DNA of 64,000 nt. Origin: Lota lota. Taxonomy: Eukaryota; Chordata; Actinopteri; Gadiformes; Lotidae. Of the stretch, positions 1 to 64,000 are shown piece by piece. The number at the start of each line of letters is the position of its first letter. Within the stretch, counting starts at the first letter, position 1. The notes beneath the pieces were generated by a model that searched no databases, was not told the DNA's origin, and worked only from the letters and a program-made list of their open reading frames with translations. The position numbers and the translations under genes are program-made. The stretch is taken from positions 4,454,454 through 4,518,453 of the forward strand of contig JACYXH010000812.1 of the NCBI GenBank assembly GCA_026745465.1. Direction: 5' to 3'.

Positions 1-162
1 TGCAGAGTATAATTGAATCAATCAACAATTGAATCAATATACCATGAAAAAAAAGGAAACAAATCTACTTTTCTACAATCAATTAACCACTACATTGCTA
101 TAACATGATGTGACAAGACAGATTGTACGTATGTATTGGACCTGTTTCTGTTTGATCTTCAG

Positions 163-45398
<45,236 letters not shown>

Positions 45399-46022
45399 AC
45401 ACCACCCAGTCCAAACCATCCCCCCCGGACCCCCCACCCCCTGGCCCCGTAAGACCCCTGACCCGACCCCCCCTGACACCCTCCCCTCTCCCATCCACAT
45501 CACCCACTGACGGACAGGGCCAGGGGGGCACCGTGAGCAAGGCATGCAGTGGGCCCACCACATCTTTGACCCTCTCTCCTCGCGATCCAAAACCTGTGTC
45601 GGTGTCGTCAATGTGTTTTTATGTTTTGTTTTTGTTTTGTTGTTGTTTTCTTTCGTTGTTTTCTTTGGTTTTGTTTTAGTTTTTCCTGACCAAGAAGATC
45701 CACTCAAGCCCAGAGGAGAAGAAAAAGATGTAGAAGAAGAAGAAGAAGAAAAAGCCCTAATGTCGAAGCATTGACCACCACAGTGGCAGTGGGGAGAGGG
45801 ATCGGGGGGTGGAGGAAATGGAAGAAGGTGGGGGTGGGGGGAGGGGGGCCATTGTAGGTCCAGATTCACGTGACTTTGACTCTTGAGTTAAAAACCAGGA
45901 GGGCCATGGAGAGAGAAGGACGTTTCATGCTGTGGCGGGACACAGTGTCACACTTGCTAGCAAACAGAGAGCGTATCCCCTCCCCTCATCCACTCATTCA
46001 CTTTCTCTGAGCCCTATCTTCC

Positions 46023-46129
<107 letters not shown>

Positions 46130-46354
46130 TGCTCCAGGTGCTGCTCTGAATACAACCACAGAGGTGCTTTTTGTGCTGAATCACGGAACACCTTAGGTGC
46201 TACAAAGAAATTCATTTGATAAAACTGTAATTATTAATATTATTATTATTGTTATTATTTTGTACAATACTGTTCCTTTTTGAATCCACTTCCGAAAGCT
46301 TGCATGTGTCCTGGCTCTTAAAAGTTTGAATTAATGTTTGGTAATCTATATAGA

Positions 46355-46360
46355 AATAAA
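46355..46360 (+). terminator. Candidate col11a1 polyadenylation signal
   Basis: Canonical aataaa in AT-rich sequence with T/GT-rich sequence (tatatttgtttgttttg) within 25 bases. Confidence 0.55.
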
Positions 46361-46833
46361 TTTGCAATGAATATATTTGTTTGTTTTGAAAATGTCTGGC
46401 TAAGACCCAATTGGTTTGAAAAGTAATGTTGTGTTGTCTTTTGAAAAAAAAGATTATATATACATTAATGAGCTAAAGAAATATCCCTAATTTGTAAGTT
46501 CATTTTGTAAATAATAAGCTTTTATTTTTGGGCCTAAAATAACATCATGATACATTGCATTTCACCATAACCCATTCATGTTGTAGTGTTTACATATTAA
46601 TCGCTATTCCCATTATTAATTTAACCTTTAGAGACGATAAGATAGTAATATAAATATGGATCATTTTCATGCAGAATCAACTCAATAAGGGAATGTTTTT
46701 CCCAAATAGACTTTATTCTTCCAAAAGGTATACCTCAGTTTCTCCCAAACAATGGGAAGTTTTCCATATATATAGGCCTTGATTATACAATTAAGCTTAT
46801 ATATGTGGGGGGAATATTTCTTTTAACAAAGGG

Positions 46834-46839
46834 AATAAA
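46834..46839 (+). terminator. Alternative polyadenylation signal
   Basis: Canonical aataaa followed by a T/GT-rich stretch (tttgtgtagtttt). Confidence 0.4.
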
Positions 46840-47242
46840 GCCTATTTGTGTAGTTTTATCTGTCCAGTTTGTCTATGAATGCACAAATTGATCCTGTCAA
46901 CATCCAGTTTTGTAACAATGACAAAGTGTGTCGTGTTTTCATGTGCTTTGGATGGTGCTTTCAAAAGTATTAAAACTGGATTCTGAACAAAGTTGGGTTG
47001 CTTTACTTCACCGGGATTTCAAAAAGGTTTCAGATTGGTGGTGTCTTAAGTATTTGGGTTTGGTGATTACATTTTCTGTCCTGCATTTTTTTGTTCTTTC
47101 TCTGACTCCGAGGTGACTTTGATCAACATCTGTCAGCCTCTCCATCTCCTTGGCCTTCCAAAGTGACATAACCCATCTCCAGAGATGCCTCTTCCTCTCC
47201 CCAAACCTGTGTCATTATGTTTACAACCTATGTAAAACCTTG

Positions 47243-47271
47243 AATAAATATTTGGTGCCGTGCCAAATAAA
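47243..47271 (+). terminator. Two further aataaa hexamers
   Basis: At 47243 and 47266; possible distal collagen poly(A) sites, otherwise chance. Confidence 0.25.
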
Positions 47272-48073
47272 TGCTCATCGCGATGGTTTGCTTTCACCTG
47301 AACACACACAGCATGCCACATGTGTTATGCCACGCACAGCGGTTTCTATACACTCGCCATTCAGTTCCAAAACACCATGATAGAGGGCTACTGCAGCTAT
47401 GGATCAAGTGCCCTGCTCAAAGTCGATGAGGCAGAACATGTCTCTTGTTGGTAATAATACTGATTAAAACAAGGGCTGTACTTTTTAGCCTCTGCAAATA
47501 CACTATGAGAGGTCAAATTATAGGCGTTATCTGAGCTCTGATATCTACATGAATGTTGGCTTTTTATGCAAAAAGGTTTGAAAGTGACTGCGAAAGAAAC
47601 CAGGATACTAAAGGGGAGAGGATACCTCTGGTTAGCATTAAGCAGTTTTTTCTCCCGTCTCTTTATCCATCTATATATCTGTCTGTCTATCTATCTGTGC
47701 TTTTCTGTGTATTGTACTCTGACTCATTGCAGCGGCTGTAACACTGTATTTATCACTTATCAACAAGCTGGTCTTATTGGACGGTTACTCATCACCACAA
47801 ACCCACATATGGTCATGATGAGTAAGCATTCAGTCTCTGTGCCTGGCAATCTCTCTGCCTTGTTGAAATGCACTGTGAATGATCTCGTTGTACCAAGGTC
47901 CATTCTACACTCCACCTAGGTGGCTGCCACACTCCACCTATGTGGCTTTTAATTGGCTCCTCCAGACACAAGGACGCAGGGTGGTGATGTTGGAAACTAG
48001 TTTATTTGGTTAGCATACAACGAGACATGCTGATGGTGATCGACATTGCCATCTCCCTCCCGAGTGTGTGCGG

Positions 48074-48195
48074 TGATGGCTGGTTTAACCTGTGCACATT
48101 GATTACTCAATGCGCAACAGGTGTGCAGCCTCACCCAGCCCCAGAGTCCAATCAGTCTGACTCAGGCCAGGTGAGGCTGCTTAAACCAGCCATCA
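48074..48195. other. Multi-arm inverted-repeat structure (three-way junction)
   Basis: Two nested perfect inverted repeats, 15 bp (48074-48088 with 48181-48195) and 11 bp (48125-48135 with 48170-48180), abut on the 3' side. On the 5' side they are separated by an inner hairpin (48088-48102 with 48107-48122, almost perfect). Together they make a 26-bp stem with a side arm. Confidence 0.6.
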
Positions 48196-49440
48196 TCCAC
48201 ATACACTTCCACCCTCCCACACTCGTCATTGTGTTGGCTCATAGGGAGGTCACCTGGTATGGTTTATTCAACCGGAGAGTGTAACACAAGAGGTTAACTG
48301 AACACAAAAGAAATGAATGTGTAAAGAATTAAAATAAGAGTGAAACGGGAAATACAATGTTAGAAAATGCAATATTCATGTGGCCTGCTCATTCATTTGT
48401 TTGGCCCTTCTCTTCAGTCATTGAAAGTACTACTGTTCAAAATGAATGCATCCATGCCGTTTGCAATCTGGTTAACTCCAACTCTGAGAGTGAGCATTTA
48501 TACCTCATTCAGAGCAAACCATCCTGGACATTGCAGAATGGCAGATATGTGTTGAGAATACAATGGTTAGGTCTCCTTGAAGAGCAAAAGAACAAAGTAC
48601 CCATACACACCTACAAAATAGTAACCAAACCCACACGGTTACATAAGATAAGTATACAGTCCACCTGGTACACAAATACCCAACATTTGTATTTAGTTCT
48701 TCAGACGCTCCCTTGTTTTTTCACTTGCTGTAGCACTGGTTGTTTAATGGTGTATTTATAATAATGGCCTTAATAAAGACTTTCTTGATAGGCCTTTACA
48801 CAAGACACTAAACTCTGACAAACTGTCCACCATCAAAATACTAATGTCATCCAATGACATACCGTTTTAGAGCATTTTAGTGTCTCTTTTTCGTGGTCTC
48901 ATTTCCAAAGGCCCATTCAATAGCTAATTGTATCCTATGCTCCTCGTAAGTCAACATCTATTTTAACTGTCAGGTACAATAAAGCACAGAGTGAGTCACG
49001 GGGCCTCTCGCTGACACCACCAATGTTCCTCATTACCCATTCAGGTCAGGGCCGATAAAACAAAAAGAAAAAACCCTTTGTACAAGCGTGCCAAGAAACT
49101 TTCCTCCACACGGTGTCCCCCTGTCAAAGACATTCCTCGGGCTCCGGGATTACTTGATCAAACTGTCTCTCGGTTGAACGTGTTCCAGCGGCTTCTGCTG
49201 GTGGCTAGCCCCGACCCACCCACACTTTGCCACCGCCACCACCTCCGCCACCACCACCCATCACACACTCATGGTGTGACAGGGGATGCTCTCAGATAGA
49301 GAGACCCCCTGCCCAACCTTAAACTCCCCATTAAGTGTGCTCCTTTTGCAACCACCCTATCAAGACGTCCAGGTAGCAGGCTGCTCAGTTCTCTGGCGTC
49401 GTTCCCTGGTGTCCTCCGCTGCTGCGGGTCTTCTGCTTGT

Positions 49441-49442
<2 letters not shown>

Positions 49443-49473
<31 letters not shown>
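49443..49473. repeat. Poly-G run, 31 bases
   Basis: Uninterrupted G in the intergenic region. Confidence 0.95.
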
Positions 49474-49474
<1 letters not shown>

Positions 49475-50531
49475 GAGCTGTGTGCTGTGTTTTCACTCCT
49501 CCTTTATGTCTGGATTCCTGAAATGCTTGATCCAATGATTAAATGGCGCCCAAGCCTTGAGCAGCCCTTACCTCCACCAGGTTCTTGGTTTCTTTCGGAT
49601 AACCTTTCCTTCATGTTTTTTTTTTTAAAGAAAGACGGAGAGAAAGAGAAAAGTCAGAGAGAGAGGTAAAGCGAGCGAGAGAGAGTCAGAGAGAGAGACA
49701 CAGACAGAGAGACAGAGAGAGAGAGGAGAGAGAGAGAGGGAGAGAAGGAGCTCAGAAAGAATGAAAGAAAAAAGAGGGAAAAAGAGAGAAATGCAGAGCA
49801 AGAGGGAGATTTATGGGTCTGCGTTCCATGTCCACTGGCTGAATGCCGTCACCGCAGGCATGGATTGAAGACAAAAATACTGAAATTCACTCATGGTGAC
49901 TAACCCCCCCCCCAACCTCAACCCTGACCCTCGTTCCTCTGCCCCCCCCCCCTTTCACTCTCCCCAGATATTGCGTCTCTCAACCAACAGGAGTATCTCA
50001 GGGTATACGTGTCAGGCCGGTAGGGTCAAAGTCAGGAGCTCTTTGGATTGGAAAGAGAGAGGGAACTTTTCCCAGTGCCAGGGCTTCCCACCAGGCTGAA
50101 GGTAGCTGCTTCAGTCAAGGATGTACTGGTGGTAGATCCGGCTTCCAGTACCTGTAGCTCTATGGGACCACAGAAACACCATATATCATATCTGCATTCA
50201 AAGGTTTTTCACAGAATATCTATAATTCCATCCATCCAACTCCATCCATATGTGCGTGTGCATGCAATTAAAATCACATAAAAAAAACGGTTGGATATCA
50301 CCTTAAGTTAATGGTATGTGGGCGTGTCTAACAAACACCACACCTTTGCAAGCAATTATGCAAATACCAGTAATCATGCAGCTAATAGTAACTATGCATA
50401 TATCACAAAATAGACTCAATCCACAGCCATATGAACCGTTAGCCCCCACAAAATATTGCCCCAATGAGTTTAGAGCCGGCCTGGCTGGTTCCACATATTG
50501 TATTATAATACACACCATATAACACTCATAT

Positions 50532-50533
<2 letters not shown>

Positions 50534-50617
<84 letters not shown>
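50534..50617. repeat. (CA)42 microsatellite
   Basis: Pure CA upstream of the olfm3 promoter region. Confidence 0.95.
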
Positions 50618-50619
<2 letters not shown>

Positions 50620-50684
50620 GAGCTTTCTTAGTAACTAGTTAAACTATAAACGCATACATCATATTATGGCGGTAACTCTTACTG

Positions 50685-51115
50685 CCGACCAATAACAGCT
50701 TCTTATTCCGAGATTAATCGAAGCCATAAAGGCAAATGGTGATGTCATATCCGTGAAGAAAGGTTCCTAACCTGCAGCGGGTGCAGCGCAACATTTCCGC
50801 GCCTGTCACAAACTTTTTTCGCCTCGCAGTCGCGTTCTCTCGCTCTCTCTCTCTGCTGCCCACATGGCATGCGCGCGCGTCGCCGGAATGAGTGCGGACC
50901 TACTCGCCTCGCTCGCCTCTTCGCCAGTGTGTGAAAGCCAGAGATTTTACCGCCGCGTGGTGGGGATGGTGATGGTGATGGTGATGGTGGTGGTGGTGGA
51001 CACGGCGAAAGCCAACGGGCAGCAACTACTCGCGTGAATTATTTGAACGTGAAGGAGGAGGAGGAACAACACTTTTGCAAAAAAAAACAACAACAAAAAA
51101 CAACAACGCTGCACA
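50685..51115 (+). promoter_or_regulatory. olfm3: olfm3 promoter / 5' leader, CpG-dense
   Basis: From about 50780 to 50965 there are roughly 23 CpG dinucleotides, far more than elsewhere in the window. Upstream lie a ccaat box (50689-50693) and tgatgtca (50740-50747), one base from a CRE. The transcription start is not defined. The leader includes a (ggtgat)n stretch near 50965-51000 and A-rich sequence before the start codon. Confidence 0.55.
50864..51037 (+). CDS. Upstream open reading frame, 57 codons, in the olfm3 leader
   Basis: Opens with ATG at 50864 (cac before, g after: moderate context) and ends at TGA 51035, 78 bp before the olfm3 start. It begins MACARVAG and has a Met/Val alternation from the (ggtgat)n repeat. 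No homology recognised. It would be translated only if transcription starts upstream of 50864; it may be a regulatory uORF or chance. Confidence 0.3.
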   Translation: MACARVAGMSADLLASLASSPVCESQRFYRRVVGMVMVMVMVVVVDTAKANGQQLLA

Positions 51116-63137
<12,022 letters not shown>

Positions 63138-64000
63138 GGAAACAGGGGATGGGCAGAAGTGGTGCATTGTGGGAGAAAGGGGGGCGTGGTGAAAAGGAAA
63201 CGCTAATTGTGGCTCTGTGACGTTGATTTAATTGGTTAATTTAATTAATTGTAGTTATTTTCTGTTGTTGTTTTTTTAACTGAGTAAGCGTTTTGGTTTG
63301 TTTGATGGTTTGATATTTATGTGTTTATTGATGTGCCAACATTTTAGTTGTGATTTGTTTTCTTCCATGAAAAGATTTACACCATTGATCACCAAAGTGG
63401 CTACATCTTATACACAATATAAAGCACAAAGTCAAAATATATATATCCTTATTTTAATCCAAGCAGGTGAGCCTGGAGTTTTTGTTTTCTTTTCTATTTC
63501 ACCTAAAATGACGCTGTCATAGTAACAGGACATTTAAAATGCTATGTGGAAAAAAACCTGAATATCCAATTTGACAAAATGTAATCCGAATGTACTTCTC
63601 TTATCTACTTTGCTTGAATAATTTACAGGAATTCCTTCTTCTTCCTCTACGAGCATCAAAGTATCAAACTGATGTCAAGTGGACAAAATTATAATATCAA
63701 ATGTAGGTATCAAGTAAATCATCAGAAATGAAAACAGAAGAGGGAAGGGCATGTGAAGATGTATGTATGTGAAGTAAATGTATAGGGTTTCATTTTGGAA
63801 AAAAAGCACTTTGTGTTCGATATCTGCCGCCGAGTTTTATTACGTTTTTATTTATTCCTCTGCTATTGAAGTCCCTAATCATTAAAAACATTCCTTCCCT
63901 TTAATTTAATTTTTTCATTTCCTCATTCAGTCATTCAATCCTAACTCGTTTCCATCTGAAATATCATATATCCTTCTGTAATTAAACGTAAATGGCCTGT
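63138..64000 (+). other. olfm3: olfm3 3' untranslated region / downstream sequence
   Basis: AT-rich with no open frame of note. attaaa occurs at 63881 and 63981; the 3' end may lie near there or outside the window. Confidence 0.55.
63881..63886 (+). terminator. Candidate olfm3 polyadenylation signal
   Basis: attaaa hexamer followed by T-rich sequence; a common variant signal, weak evidence by itself. Confidence 0.3.

Larger units (their letters stand above)
46381..50640. other. Intergenic region between col11a1 and olfm3
   Basis: No coding exon seen on either strand. It holds the multi-arm hairpin at 48074-48195, a 22-bp tandem pair near 47908-47949, a 31-base poly-G, purine-rich GA sequence (49630-49800) and (CA)n. 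An alternative upstream olfm3 first exon (the A-type N-terminus of noelins) was looked for and not recognised. Confidence 0.7.

Overview
The window is vertebrate nuclear DNA, almost certainly from a teleost fish. It carries two genes on the + strand, both split into many short exons. The first is the 3' three quarters of a fibrillar procollagen alpha chain (163-45398). The second is a complete noelin/olfactomedin gene (51116-63137). I see no gene on the - strand. The long reading frames that are not exons are translations of microsatellites or of pyrimidine-rich introns.

The collagen is best named col11a1. I traced 52 consecutive exons. The first 47 are multiples of 9 bp (36, 45, 54, 90 or 108 bp), each opening on a Gly codon. 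They encode 975 residues of unbroken Gly-X-Y, nearly the whole major triple helix. Five more exons encode the helix end, a furin-type site (KTRR) and the COLFI C-propeptide ending VGPVCFLG. The C-propeptide is closer to alpha1(XI) than to alpha1(V): it has [34 protein letters not shown], and Ser where alpha1(V) has its second Cys. All introns are GT-AG except one GC-AG (after 40230). The exons upstream (signal peptide, TSPN/variable region, first ~36 helix residues) lie outside the window.

The downstream gene is olfm3 (noelin-3/optimedin), with six coding exons and 457 residues: signal peptide, noelin N-terminal domain, coiled coil and olfactomedin domain ending KTEDDS. It starts 5.7 kb after the collagen stop codon, behind a CpG-dense leader that contains a 57-codon upstream reading frame. 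The order col11a1 then olfm3 on one strand matches the human COL11A1-OLFM3 order. It parallels COL5A1-OLFM1 and COL5A3-OLFM2, and supports both names. I cannot tell whether these are the a or b teleost duplicates.

Introns and the intergenic region are loaded with (CA/GT)n, (CT/GA)n, (AT)n and unusually many pure poly-G/poly-C runs of 14-34 bp. This density is reminiscent of cod-like fishes, but that is only a guess. Several repeats touch splice sites. There are also 9-, 30-, 45- and 55-bp minisatellites, a partly triplicated ~0.3-kb segment around olfm3 exon 2, and several strong hairpins, two of which resemble microRNA precursors. I found no CRISPR, operon or mobile-element gene and no evidence for a new multi-gene system. 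The most unusual features are structural (hairpins, repeats at splice sites, GC donor, upstream reading frame).
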